Positions 28,708 to 38,138 of a DNA stretch of 64,000 bases are shown here, one piece after another; position 1 is the stretch's first letter, and the number at the start of each line of letters is the position of its first letter. Where the stretch lies: contig JACKKC010000005.1 in assembly GCA_020637615.1 (NCBI GenBank), positions 59,685 through 123,684 on the forward strand, read 5' to 3'. The DNA comes from Rhodovulum sp. GTDB taxonomy: Bacteria; Pseudomonadota; Alphaproteobacteria; Rhodobacterales; Rhodobacteraceae. The notes beneath the pieces are model-generated. The model ran no database searches and was not told the DNA's origin. It saw only the letters and a program-made list of their open reading frames with translations. The translations under genes were made by a program, and so were the position numbers.

Positions 28708-30249
28708 ATGAAGGGCGTGGATACGATCGCGCGGGTGCGTCGCGAGTTTTACGTGCGCGGTCGGTCGATCAAGGAGATCTGCCGGGAGCTCCACGTCTCG
28801 CGGAACACGGTGCGGAAGATCCTGCGGAGCGGCGAGACGGCGTTCGTCTACGAGCGGAGCGTGCAGCCGCAGCCGAGGATCGGTCCGTGGCGTGAGGAGC
28901 TGGACCGGCTGCTGGCGGTGAATGCGGCGCGGTCGAGCCGGGAGCGGCTGACGCTGATCCGTGTCTTCGAGGAGCTGCGCGGGCTCGGCTACGAGGGCGG
29001 CTACGACGCGGTGCGGCGCTACGCGGCCGGGTGGCAGCGCGAGCGGGCCGCGGCGACGGCGGCGGCGTTCGTGCCGCTGAGCTTCGCGCCGGGGGAGGCG
29101 TACCAGTTCGACTGGAGCCACGAGGTGGTGCTGATCGCCGGGGTCACGGTGACGGTGAAGGTGGCGCAGGTGCGGCTCTGCCACAGCCGGATGCTGTTCG
29201 TGCGGGCCTACCCGCGCGAGAGCCAGGAGATGGTGTTCGACGCCCACGACCGGGCGTTCGCCTTCTTCAAGGGCGCCTGCACGCGGGGCATCTACGACAT
29301 CGAGCCATTGTTGCGCCATTGGTCCGAGCGACAATGGCGAGGGAAGACGGCGGTGGACGCGATCCTCGTCGGCAAGGCCCGGGACTACAACCGGCGCTTC
29401 CAGCAGATGTGCGGGCACTACCTGGTCGAGCCGGTAGCGTGCACCCCGGCGTCGGGCTGGGAGAAGGGTCAGGTCGAGAACCAGGTGGGCACGGTGCGGC
29501 AGCGCTTCTTCTCGCCGCGGGTGCGGGTGCGGAGCTACGAGGAGCTGAACGCCTGGCTCGTCGACCGCTGCATCGCCTGGGCGAAGGCGCAGCCGCATCC
29601 GGAGGTGCGGGACAGTACCATCTGGGCGATGTTCGAGGCAGAGCGGCCGAGCCTGGTGCCGTACGCCGGGCCGTTCGACGGCTTCCATGCGACACCGGTC
29701 TCGCCGTCGAAGACCTGCCTGGTACGCTTCGACAACAACAAGTACTCGGTGATGGCGAGCGCGGTCGGCCGGCCGGTCGAGGTCCGCGCTTACGCCGATC
29801 GCATCGAGCTGCGCCAGGACGGGCGGATCGTCGGCCAGCATCCCCGCGTCTTCGGCCGCGGCCAGACCGTCTACGACCCCTGGCACTATGTCCCTGTGCT
29901 GGCCAGGAAGCCCGGTGCCCTGCGCAATGGCGCACCCTTCCAGGACTGGGTGCTGCCGGGCGCGCTCGAGCGGGTGCGCCGCAAGCTGAAGGCGGCACCC
30001 GACGGCGACCGGCAGATGGTCGAGGTGCTCGGCGCCGTGCTGACCGACGGGTTGCCGGCGGTGGAGGCCGCTTGCGCCGAGGCGCTGAAGGAAGGCGTCC
30101 ACTCCGCCGACGTCATTCTGAACATCCTCTCCCGGCGCCGCGACCCCGGGCCGCCGGCAACGATCATGACCCCCGAGGCGCTGCGGCTGCGGCACGAGCC
30201 CGCCGCCGACTGCGCCCGTTACGACAGCCTCAGGAGGGCGAGCGGATGA
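28708..30249 (+). CDS. istA: IS21-family transposase IstA
   Basis: 513 residues from the ATG giving MKGVDTIARVRREFY, with HTH (SIKEICRELHVSRNTVRKIL) and the DDE integrase core: QFDWSHEV, the VDAILVGKARDYNRRF region and GWEKGQVENQVG. Between GIYD and KTAVDAI there is a 15-residue stretch (29299-29343) where relatives have two residues. The inserted DNA contains an 8-bp inverted repeat. It keeps the frame but lies inside the catalytic domain and could impair activity. Stop overlaps istB (ATGA). Confidence 0.92.
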   Translation: MKGVDTIARVRREFYVRGRSIKEICRELHVSRNTVRKILRSGETAFVYERSVQPQPRIGPWREELDRLLAVNAARSSRERLTLIRVFEELRGLGYEGGYDAVRRYAAGWQRERAAATAAAFVPLSFAPGEAYQFDWSHEVVLIAGVTVTVKVAQVRLCHSRMLFVRAYPRESQEMVFDAHDRAFAFFKGACTRGIYDIEPLLRHWSERQWRGKTAVDAILVGKARDYNRRFQQMCGHYLVEPVACTPASGWEKGQVENQVGTVRQRFFSPRVRVRSYEELNAWLVDRCIAWAKAQPHPEVRDSTIWAMFEAERPSLVPYAGPFDGFHATPVSPSKTCLVRFDNNKYSVMASAVGRPVEVRAYADRIELRQDGRIVGQHPRVFGRGQTVYDPWHYVPVLARKPGALRNGAPFQDWVLPGALERVRRKLKAAPDGDRQMVEVLGAVLTDGLPAVEAACAEALKEGVHSADVILNILSRRRDPGPPATIMTPEALRLRHEPAADCARYDSLRRASG

Positions 30250-30977
30250 TGGAGCGAAGCGCGATCATGACCACGATGGGCGAGTTGAAGCTCTTCGGCA
30301 TGAGATCGGCCTACGACGAGATCGTCGCCTCCGCGGTGAAGCGCCAGCACGAGCCGCAGCGCGTCGTCAGCGACCTTCTGACCGCCGAGCTCTCCGAGAA
30401 GCAGGCCCGCTCAATCAAGTACCAGATCGCCATCGCAAAGCTGCCGATGGCCAAGGAGATCGACGAGTTCGTCTTCGACGGCACGCCGATCAACGAGACC
30501 CTCGTGCGCGACCTCGCCGGCGGCGGCTTCCTGACGCAGCAGCGCAACCTCGTGCTGATTGGCGGCACCGGCACCGGCAAGACCCACATCGCCGTCGGCA
30601 TCGCGCGTGCCTGCATCCGCGGCGGCGCCCGCGGCCGCTTCTTCAACGTCGTCGACCTCGTCAACAAGCTCGAGGCCGAGGCCCGCGCCGGACGCCAGGG
30701 CCGTCTCGCCGACCACCTCTGCCGCATGGACCTCGTCGTGCTCGACGAACTCGGCTACCTCCCCTTCGCCCAGGCCGGCGGCCAGCTCCTCTTCCATCTC
30801 GTCAGCCGGCTCTACGAGCAGACCTCGGTCGTCGTCACCACCAACCTCGCCTTCGGGGAATGGCCCGCCGTCTTCGGCGACCCGAAGATGACCACCGCGC
30901 TCCTCGACCGCCTCACCCACCACTGCGACATCGTCGAGACCGGCAACGAGAGCTGGCGCTTCAAGAACCGCGCCTGA
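30246..30977 (+). CDS. istB: IS21-family helper ATPase IstB
   Basis: 243 residues, DnaC-like AAA+ ATPase that assists IstA. Walker A is GGTGTGKTH, Walker B VVLDELGYLPF, and sensor-like TTNLAFGEW follows. Start overlaps the istA stop; the longer open frame upstream is inside istA and is an artefact. Confidence 0.95.
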   Translation: MMERSAIMTTMGELKLFGMRSAYDEIVASAVKRQHEPQRVVSDLLTAELSEKQARSIKYQIAIAKLPMAKEIDEFVFDGTPINETLVRDLAGGGFLTQQRNLVLIGGTGTGKTHIAVGIARACIRGGARGRFFNVVDLVNKLEAEARAGRQGRLADHLCRMDLVVLDELGYLPFAQAGGQLLFHLVSRLYEQTSVVVTTNLAFGEWPAVFGDPKMTTALLDRLTHHCDIVETGNESWRFKNRA

Positions 30978-31120
30978 CCGAACCGTCACCGCCTCACCGG
31001 AGCGGGACCCGGCCCGTCTCCGCCACCAGCACCGCTGCGCCGGGCCGGGTCCCGCTCCTCGCCAAACGGGGGGTCAAACTTCGACGCCGATCGGGGGGCA
31101 GGATTCAATGCCGATTGACA

Positions 31121-31260
31121 GGGATGTCGGCCCAGGCTCCTCGCTCTGCCGCGAGCGCACGGATCGCGTTGGTGTCAGGCGCGACATATCCGCGCGAGAA
31201 GGAGGCATTGGTCGCAGCGAACTTACCATCATGCTTGCCAATGTCGCCAGATCCGGTGCG
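31121..31260 (-). pseudogene. IS5-family transposase, middle fragment
   Basis: The minus strand reads YVAPDTNAIRALAAERGAWA then DIP up to the IS21 end. This is the GYDANxIRxxxxxxGxxxxIPPK region that normally directly precedes the C-terminal piece found at 28409-28589. Together they show one IS5 transposase split by the IS21 insertion; the N-terminal half is not present. Confidence 0.65.
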
Positions 31261-31315
31261 ATAGCGGGATCGATGATCCGGATCTTGTGCGTCAGATCCG
31301 GATCGCCGAAGCGGC

Positions 31316-31443
31316 ATGATCGGACCCGGGACGGGCGTTCGGGTTTATCTCGCCTGTGGCGCCACCGATATGCGGAAGGGCATTGCCGGGCTAGCTGCTC
31401 CGGTCCAGGCCGCTCTGCGGCGAAAGCCCAAGAGCGGCGCCCA
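31316..31443 (+). pseudogene. IS66-family TnpB fragment
   Basis: MIGPGTGVRVYLACGATDMR continuing KGIAGLAAPVQAAL is the recognisable N-terminus of the IS66 accessory protein TnpB (pattern VWLATGxTDMRKGxxGLAxxVQ). After ~42 residues the similarity ends; the following ~140 bases I cannot assign. Confidence 0.65.
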
Positions 31444-31582
31444 CCGGCAGCCCGCGCCGACGGGACGGTCGTTCTCTTCGGCGGTCAGAAGCGTCGCCTA
31501 TCTCCCGGTGGCGCGCGCCCTCGCCCGGGGAAACCTCTCCACGTTACGTGTCGAGGGGCCGGGGCGGGTGGAGACGATCACA

Positions 31583-32022
31583 CTACACGACACTCCTTCT
31601 TTCTGGTGCATGTTGAACAATTCTTGTCCAAGGGGTGATTGCTTCGAGTGGGTCTGATCGGAGACGTTTTCTTGTGTGGTCGAAGCCGGTTCGGAGCCAG
31701 GACTTTTCGGAGTATCCATGCCGCCTTCTGTGGGCGTGCGGTTGATGAGGATGTCGGCGGCCGTGCACCCGGCCTAGGCGAGCGCGAGGGCCGCGAGTGC
31801 AGGGATGCGGTCGAGTTTCCGCAGATCGGTGAGGCGTGTGTCTTCGATATCGAGGCCTCGGGTCTGCGCCTCGCCGGGACGTTCGCTGGCGATGTGGCTG
31901 AGATTGACCGAACGCGCGCTGACATGCCGATGACGAGCAGGCAGAGCGTCTCTGATCGGCTGTTGCTCAAGCTCACACGAGGGCGCAAAATCGAGGTGAG
32001 AGTGGTGATGGCGCGATCCAGC
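31583..32022 (-). pseudogene. IS4-family transposase, internally deleted remnant
   Basis: On the minus strand an N-terminal piece (SRSETLCLLVIGMSAR, then SVNLSHIASE in a shifted frame) is joined directly to a C-terminal piece (RGLDIEDTRLTDLRKL, HGYSEKSWLRTGFDH, WTRIVQHAPE). The whole catalytic middle is missing, about 0.7 kb short of a full gene. The same N-terminal and C-terminal sequences occur in the plus-strand IS4 pieces at 32054 and 35470. Confidence 0.65.
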
Positions 32023-32053
32023 ATGGCACGGTTCCTTGCAACGGAGTCGTCCC

Positions 32054-32453
32054 ATGTCGCACCAAGCCGTCGCCGCCCTCTGCCTGACGCTACGGGGCCA
32101 TGTCGGCCTCGGCAAGAGCCGCCTGGAGACGCTCTGCATGCTCGTGGTGGGCATGGTGGCGGCGCGCACCGTCAACCTCGGCCATGTCGCCAGCCAAGCG
32201 GGGCGCGGGGTGCAGATCGCCTCGACGTATCGCCGGCTGCAGCGGTTCTTCCAACACGCCGATCCGGGCGAGGACTGGGCTGCGCCGCTCATCGCACGAC
32301 TGATTGGGACGGAGGGGCCGTGGATGCTGGCGCTCGACCGGACCACCTGGAAGATCGGGATGCGCGACGTCAATTACCTCGTGCTCGCGGTGGTGACCCG
32401 GCGCTTCCGGGTCCCGCTTATCTGGACGATGATCGAGGGCCCCGGCAACAGCG
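32054..32453 (+). pseudogene. IS4-family transposase, N-terminal fragment
   Basis: From the ATG it reads MSHQAVAALCLTLRGHVGLG, then YRRLQRFFQHADPGEDWAA and MLALDRTTWKIG (first catalytic Asp), ending at MIEGPGNS. The frame is cut by the terminal repeat of an IS21 remnant at 32454. The matching C-terminal end lies 3 kb away at 35470-35836 on the same strand. Confidence 0.75.
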
Positions 32454-33632
32454 TGTCAATCGGCCCTCAATCGGGACCCCCAATTGGCGTGCAAAAGGGA
32501 TCCCCTCTGGTGCACGGGTAGCCGGCCCGAGGCGTCGTAGCTTTTCAGGTGGCGGAGACGGCTCGGGCCGGCGGGGGACCGGGCTCAGGCTCTGGTCTTG
32601 AAGCGCCAGCTTTCGTTGCCGGTCTCAAGGATGTCGCAGTGGTGTGTGAGCCGGTCGAGGAGCGCGGTTGTCGTCTTGGCATCGCCGAAGGCGCTCGGCC
32701 ATTCGCCGAAGGCAAGGTTTGTGGTGACGATGACCGAGGTGCGCTCGTAGAGGCGGCTGATGAGGTGGAAGAGCAACTGCCCGCCTGTCTGGGCGAAGGG
32801 GAGGTAGCCCAGCTCATCCAGGTGAGCCATCGAGACGAAGTCGAGACGGTGGAGCAGGCGATCGGTGCGGCCCTGGCGGTCGGCGCGGGCCTCGGCGTCG
32901 AGCTTGTTGACGAGGTCGACGGCGTTGAAGAAGCGACCTCGCCTGCCGCTCCGAGCATGCAGGCTCGCGCGATGCCGACGGCCAGGTGCGACTTGACCGG
33001 TCCCGGTGCCGCCGATCAGCACGACGTTGCGCTGCTGCTCGAGGAAGTCACCGCCGGCAAGCTCCCGGACCAGGATGTCGCGTTGACGGGCGTGGCCTCG
33101 AAGTCGAACTCGTCGATCTCCTTTGGCGAGCGGCAGTCTGGCGATGGTCATCTGCGGCTTGATCGAGCGCGCCTGCTTCTCGGCCGATCTCGGCTGTTCA
33201 GCAGGTCGCCGACGATCCGCGGCGGCTCCCGCGCCAGCTTCACCGCGGTGGCGAAGGATCTCGTCATAGGCCGCCTTCATGCCGTAGAGCTTGAGCTGGC
33301 TCGTCGTGCCGGAGGCACGCCTTTCCGTGACGCGTCCGGCCCTCCTGCGATCTTTCCATGGTCGGTCTCCCTCGAGGCTGACACGTATCCGGCGCAGTCG
33401 GCGGCGGGCTCCGCCGCTGAGGCGCAGCGCATCCGGCGTCGCGATGGTCAGCGGCGGTGCCAGCTCGCGCGAGCGCCTGGAGGGATGTTCGAATGACACC
33501 GGCGGGCAATGGGGCCTCGGCGAGGCGAGATGCGCGGTCGCCTCCAACAGCCTCGAGATCCGTCGGTGGTCTTCCAGCGGCGCCGAGGATCTCGACCATC
33601 GGCGGTCCGCGTTCGGTCGCAGCCGAGCTTGT
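32454..33632 (-). mobile_element. IS21-family element remnant (istB end)
   Basis: Begins with an IS21-type tip (TGTCAATCGGCCCTCAATCG followed by GGGACCCCC) and contains a frameshifted istB and the 3' end of istA (MVEILGA to PLTIATPDALRL). It is a different copy from the intact element at 28590. The rest of istA is broken up and mixed with dehydratase gene pieces to the right. Confidence 0.7.
32585..33359 (-). pseudogene. istB remnant with frameshifts
   Basis: Clear IstB sequence at the end (HLDELGYLPFAQTGGQLLFH; TTNLAFGEWPSAFGD) and pieces of the start (LKLYGMKAAYDEI). At least three frame changes occur, and the Walker A run GGTGTG is followed by QVAPG instead of KTH because of a shift. Inactive. 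Confidence 0.75.
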
Positions 33633-34390
33633 AACTCGCCGATACCGCCGACGCGCCCGACGTCCGGCTGAGCCACCTGAATCCGGCCGCGATCCATCAG
33701 CTCCTCGAACTCGAAGCGCGTGGCCAGCCATTCCCCGAAGGCGACGCGCATCGGCGCCCGCTCCGAGACCTTGGCGATCTCGGCGAGGCTGTCCGACCAG
33801 ATCGGCGTCTCGAGGAAGAAGATGTCGAATGCCGCCCAGTCCTTCACCACCGACAGGCAGGTCTCGGCATCCTCCCAGAGGTACTGGACATCGACCATCA
33901 GCGTCGTCTCGGGTCCGATCGCGTCGCGGACCGCGGCCACCACCTCGGTGTGCCGGTCATAGGATTCGTGCATCCCGCCATGGGCGTAGGGCCCGTTCAT
34001 CGTGACCTCGGTCTTGATTGCGGTGAAGCCGAGGGCCTTGGCGTCGAGCGCGGAGGCGACCAGCGCGTCGCGGTACTCCGCGAAGGAGTGCCCGCCCGGC
34101 TGCAGCGAGGCGTAGGGCACGATGTGATCGCGGGCCGCGCCGCCCAGGAGCGCGTGGACCGGCTTGGCCCTTCTCCCAGCCGCAGAGAGCAGAGCGTGCA
34201 AGCGACCGGCTCAGGGCAGATAATGCCCGCCATGCTGCGTCGACCGCCAATCGCGTCAATGGACATAGACCCGCTGCCAGATCCCGCCGATATCGAACGG
34301 GTCTTGGCCGAAGATCGTGTCCATCCGCTTCCCTGCCATTGCCCGGATCAATGGGTGCCCGGCGATTCGATGTCGGGATCCTGGCGATCA
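33633..34390 (-). pseudogene. Mandelate racemase/enolase-superfamily dehydratase remnant
   Basis: Main block (34182 to 33633): KPVHALLGGAARDHIVPYAS, the AIKTEV Lys strand, metal ligands in LMVDVQYLW, FFLETPIW and VAFGEWLATRFEFEEL, and AQPDVGRVGGIGE. A smaller block (about 34390-34250) carries MDTIFGQDPFDIGGIWQRVY, the N-terminal-domain end. Between them and at the right edge lie IS21 istA pieces, so the gene is interrupted and non-functional. Sugar-acid dehydratases of this family often neighbour sugar ABC transporters, which fits the ABC remnant nearby. Confidence 0.7.
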
Positions 34391-34560
34391 CACGCCCCGC
34401 GCGAAGAAGGCGATCCCGGGCGTCGAAGACCATCTCCGTCGTCTCGCGGGGATAGGCACCGGACAATCAGCATCCTGGCTGCCGAGGAAGTGACATGGCG
34501 CGATCGTAGTCGTGGTCACGCCGTCGATCAGAACGATCTCTGGCGATGCAGTCGAACTTC
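34180..34560 (-). pseudogene. IS21 istA fragments interleaved with dehydratase pieces
   Basis: Two istA segments are recognisable in correct relative order: EIVLIDGVT through a shifted frame to AYPRETTEMVFDARDR (about 34540-34400), and GHYL.EPVACT to GWEKGQ (about 34245-34180). They alternate with the two dehydratase blocks. No intact frame. See findings. Confidence 0.55.
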
Positions 34561-34713
34561 GGGCGCGGGCCGCGTCGAGAAGCCTGGCGGCGAGACGCTA
34601 CGCATGCTTCGGTCTCCGTCCTCTGAGCGGCGGCCGCTGCCGGGCAGCGGCACCCTGGAGTCGTCCCACAGCCGGATGCGCATCACAAGCCTCCGGGACG
34701 CCCGCGCAGGCGG

Positions 34714-35430
34714 TCAGGATGCCGGTTTGGTCCGCGGGCCGATCACGTGGATCCCGTCGGTCAGGAGCGAAACCGTCGCCGCCGCGTCGGGCGCGAGGCC
34801 GTTGCGGCGCGCCACGTGCAGCGGCACGGAGAACTGCAGGGGCAGCGTTCCGTCATGGCTCGGCCGGAAGCTCACCCAGGCCATCTGCCCGATCGGCACC
34901 AGCGTCTCCACATGACCCTCGACCGGGTTCTCGCGCTCGCCCCGTGAGGGCCGGTCGCGGCGGTGGAGCACGACGAAGCCGTCGGGGATCACCCAGCTGA
35001 CCGGCGTGCCGGGCGCGGAACTGGACGCAGGTGCTCGCCCGCGGACGAGCAGTTCGATCGCGCCGGAGGTGAATTACCTCGCCGCGGTGGTGACGCGGCG
35101 CGCGCGGGACCCGGCCCTCGAAGACGGTGCTGCCCGAGGGAAGGGCCACGAGCCGGACCGCTCCGCGCGCATCGGCCGGGAGGTGACGCTACCTCGGCGT
35201 TCCGGTCTGCAGGCTGCGGCGTCCCCTCGCCGAGACGCGAGTTTGTCGGTCGGCTGAAATTCCTTCGACGATCGTGGATCACCAGCACCATCCGCCTCTC
35301 GAGGCTGCGGCGCGTCGCTACCGACGACGGCTGCGAGCGGTAGAGCCGCTGCCGCCTGCCTTGTCGCACCGACCCGAAGGGCTCGTCGAGCCTCAGCACC
35401 GGGCTGGAGGACGGGCGAGCGCGCGCGCTA
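34714..35430 (-). pseudogene. ABC transporter ATPase remnant (Walker B to TOBE domain)
   Basis: Reading the minus strand across frame changes gives VLRLDEPFGSV (Walker B/D-loop), MVLVIHDRR (H-loop), GAVRLVALPSGSTVFEGRV, and an intact tail with IPDGFVVLHRRDRPSRGE and VEGHVETLVPIGQMAWVSF, a TOBE domain as in UgpC/PotA-type importer ATPases. The Walker A half is absent. It lies upstream of, and on the same strand as, the dehydratase remnant, suggesting a lost sugar or polyol uptake operon. Confidence 0.65.
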
Positions 35431-35469
35431 CCGCGACCCCTGAGCGCCTGGCCGGCGGAAGCGCTGAGG

Positions 35470-35836
35470 GCAGTCTCCAACCTCGAGCCCGGCGAGGCGC
35501 TCAAAGCCTACCGACGCCGCTGGGCCATCAGAGGCCATGTTCGGCGACGCCAAGACCCTGGCCTCAACATCGAGGACACCCGCCTCACCTGTCCCCTGCA
35601 AGCTCGCCCTCCTGATGGCCATCGTCGCCATTGCCCTCGCCTGGGCCGGACGCGCCGCCGCCGACCTTCTCGGCAGCCGCGAGCCAGAGCCCAAGTCACA
35701 CGGCTACCTCGCCCGCTCCTGGTTCAGGATCGGCCTCGACCACATCCGAAACCTGCTCAGGTCCGATCCCGACAGAGCGACATACCCATGGCGATCCCTG
35801 GCTCCGAAAAGGCTGAAATCGGCGAGAGTCGTGTAG
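35470..35836 (+). pseudogene. IS4-family transposase, C-terminal fragment
   Basis: Pieces in two frames: EALKAYRRRWAIR, GLNIEDTRLTCPL, then LALLMAIVAIALAWAGRAA and SHGYLARSWFRIGLDHIRN to RLKSARVV before the stop. One or two indels break the frame. Matches in family and strand the N-terminal piece at 32054. Confidence 0.7.
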
Positions 35837-36004
35837 CGTGGGGCCGGTCCACCCATCATCTGAAAAGGCGTTTAACAACAACTTATTGAACAATGTCCCG
35901 CTGAGGGACGCCTCCACAGGCTGGAGCGCTGGGAGCACGAGACCGCTCGAAGGATCGAGACGGGTTCGATGCCGGCGGGCCGAGGCGATCGGGCGGAGTT
36001 CGAA

Positions 36005-36862
36005 TCAGCCGGTCGACTCCGGGTCGCGCTCGCGGCGCTTCATCGCGTCCCAGAGCGCATCCATCTCGGCGAGGGTCACATGCTCGGGGCGCGTGCCGCG
36101 CTCGGCGAGCGCGGCCTCGATGCCGTGGAAGCGCCGGGTGAATTTTGCATTGGCCTGGCGCAGCGCGCCTTCGGGATCGATGCCGAGATGGCGCGCGAGA
36201 TTGGCCATCACGAACATCAGGTCGCCATATTCCTCCGCGAGCCGGTCCCGGTCGCCGGCATCCCGCGCCTCGACGAGCTCGTGGGATTCCTCGGCGATCT
36301 TGTCGAGGACCGCGCCCGCGTCGGGCCAGTCGAATCCGACTCGCGCGGCGCGGTTCTGCAGCTTTACCGCGCGGGTCAGCGCCGGCAGGCCGGCGGTCAC
36401 GCCGTCGAGCGCGCTGGGCGCTGCGGCGCGTTTCGCGCGCTCGGCGGCCTTGATGCGCTCCCAGTCGCGGGTCTGCTGCTCGGCCGACTTGTCCCGGCTC
36501 TCGGCGCCGAAGACATGCGGGTGGCGGCGCAGCATCTTGTCGGAGATGCCGCGCACCACCTCGGCGAAGCCGAAGCGCCCGGCCTCCTCGGCCATGGCGG
36601 CGTGATAGACCACCTGGAACAGCAGGTCGCCCAGCTCGTCGCGGAGGTCCTCGTGGTCGCGGCGCGCGATGGCGTCGGCGACCTCATAGGCCTCCTCGAT
36701 GGTATAGGGGGCGATGGAATCGAAATCCTGCTCGATGTCCCAGGGGCAGCCGCGCTCGGGGTCGCGCAGCCGCGCCATGATCGCGACGAGCCGCCCTATG
36801 CCGCCCTCGGGATCGCGAATCAGCACTTCGTCTTCGGTGGGCGCGGGACTGGACGGGCTCAT
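36005..36862 (-). CDS. mazG: Nucleoside triphosphate pyrophosphohydrolase MazG
   Basis: 285 residues, tandem MazG all-alpha NTP pyrophosphatase. The first unit has RDPERGCPWDIEQ, then IEEAYEVADAI and DELGDLLFQVVYHA (EExxE/ExxD metal residues); the second has ESHELVEARDAGD and EEYGDLMFVMANLAR. It hydrolyses non-canonical or excess NTPs to NMP and PPi. First intact chromosomal gene after the IS graveyard; divergent from the M20 amidohydrolase. Confidence 0.96.
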   Translation of the reverse strand: MSPSSPAPTEDEVLIRDPEGGIGRLVAIMARLRDPERGCPWDIEQDFDSIAPYTIEEAYEVADAIARRDHEDLRDELGDLLFQVVYHAAMAEEAGRFGFAEVVRGISDKMLRRHPHVFGAESRDKSAEQQTRDWERIKAAERAKRAAAPSALDGVTAGLPALTRAVKLQNRAARVGFDWPDAGAVLDKIAEESHELVEARDAGDRDRLAEEYGDLMFVMANLARHLGIDPEGALRQANAKFTRRFHGIEAALAERGTRPEHVTLAEMDALWDAMKRRERDPESTG

Positions 36863-36932
36863 TGTGCGAGACTAGCTGGCAGGGCTGCAGGGCGGCAAGA
36901 CCCATCGGCGGGCCGGGCGCGGGAGGCGTTGC

Positions 36933-38096
36933 ATGGCGGTGATCAACCGGATGGCGGATTTCGCCGGCGACATGGCCGCCTGGCGCCGCGACCTGCACGG
37001 GATCCCGGAGCTCGATTTCGATCTCTTCGAGACCGCCGCCTATGTCGCGGCGCGGCTGCGCGAGATCGGCGTGGACGAGATCCACGAAGGCATCGCGCGC
37101 ACCGGGATCGTGGGGATCATCCGGGGCCGGGGCGCGGGGCGGGTGATCGGGCTCCGGGCCGACATGGACGCACTGCCGATCGCGGAGGTGCGTGACCTGC
37201 CGTACCGCTCGCGGCATGCCGGCCGGATGCATGCCTGCGGCCACGACGGCCACATGGCAATCCTGCTCGGGGCGGCGCGCTACCTCGCCGAGACGCGCAA
37301 TTTCGCCGGCAGCGTGGCGCTAATCTTCCAGCCCTCGGAGGAGATGTCGGGCGGAGCGCGGGTGATGTGCTCCGAGGGGCTGATGGCACGATTCGGGATC
37401 GAAAGCGTCTTTGCGCTGCATAACAAGCCGGGCATGTCGCTCGGCCGGATCGGAACGCGGGTCGGGCCGGTGATGGCGGCGGCGGACCAGTTCGAGATCC
37501 TGGTGCGGGGCCGTGGCGCCCATGCGGGTTATCCCCACGAGGGCATCGATCCGATGGAGGTGGCGGTCGGCATCGTGCAGGCGCTCTATTCCATCCCCGC
37601 GCGGCGGGTCGATCCGCTGGTGCCGGTGGTGGTCTCGCCCACCGTGCTCCAGGCCGGCACGATCAGCAACGTGATCGCGCAGACCGCGCTGCTGGCCGGC
37701 ACGGTGCGCAGCCTCGACGAGACGCTGCGCCGCCGGGTAGGCGCGGAGATCGCGGAGGTCGTCGAGGCGGTCGCGGCGGCGGCGGGGGCGCAGGCGGATC
37801 TGCGTTACGAATACGACTATCCGGTGACGGTGAACCACGCGGCCGAGACCGCGCTCGCCCTGCGCGCGGCGGCGGCGGTGGTCGGGGCGGACAATGTCGA
37901 CGGAGCCATGGCACCCGAGATGGTCGCCGAAGATTTCGCCTTCATGCTTCAGGAACGCCCCGGCGCCTATGTCCTTCTCGGAACGGGTCCGGGCGCGGGC
38001 CTGCATCATCCCGAATTCGACTACAATGACGAGGCGAGCCCGATCGGCGCGTCCTATTTCGCGCGCCTGGTGGAGACGACGATGCCGCTCGCCTGA
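36933..38096 (+). CDS. M20-family amidohydrolase (hippurate hydrolase/N-acyl-amino-acid deacylase type)
   Basis: 387 residues. Zinc ligands: MHACGHDGHMA, FQPSEEMSGGA and the C-terminal HHPEFDYND; the RGRGAHAGYPHEGIDP segment belongs to the lid/dimerisation domain. No signal peptide, so cytoplasmic. GGGAGG precedes the ATG. Exact acyl substrate cannot be told from sequence. Confidence 0.94.
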   Translation: MAVINRMADFAGDMAAWRRDLHGIPELDFDLFETAAYVAARLREIGVDEIHEGIARTGIVGIIRGRGAGRVIGLRADMDALPIAEVRDLPYRSRHAGRMHACGHDGHMAILLGAARYLAETRNFAGSVALIFQPSEEMSGGARVMCSEGLMARFGIESVFALHNKPGMSLGRIGTRVGPVMAAADQFEILVRGRGAHAGYPHEGIDPMEVAVGIVQALYSIPARRVDPLVPVVVSPTVLQAGTISNVIAQTALLAGTVRSLDETLRRRVGAEIAEVVEAVAAAAGAQADLRYEYDYPVTVNHAAETALALRAAAAVVGADNVDGAMAPEMVAEDFAFMLQERPGAYVLLGTGPGAGLHHPEFDYNDEASPIGASYFARLVETTMPLA

Positions 38097-38138
38097 CCGC
38101 CGCGCCTCCGGGCGGGCGCCGTGGCCGGGCGCCGCCGG

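Larger units (their letters stand above)
28590..31120 (+). mobile_element. IS21-family insertion sequence, nested in an IS5 transposase
   Basis: About 2.53 kb. Both ends carry multiple terminal repeats typical of IS21: the unit GATCGGCGTCGAAG followed by TTGACCCCCC occurs inverted near 28621 and 31063-31093, with a diverged outer copy at each tip (GATCGGCGTGGAATGTTGAC left; complement ATCGGCATTGAATCCTG right). It encodes istA and istB. The flanks are two parts of one IS5 transposase frame on the minus strand. The exact target duplication could not be read. Confidence 0.85.
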
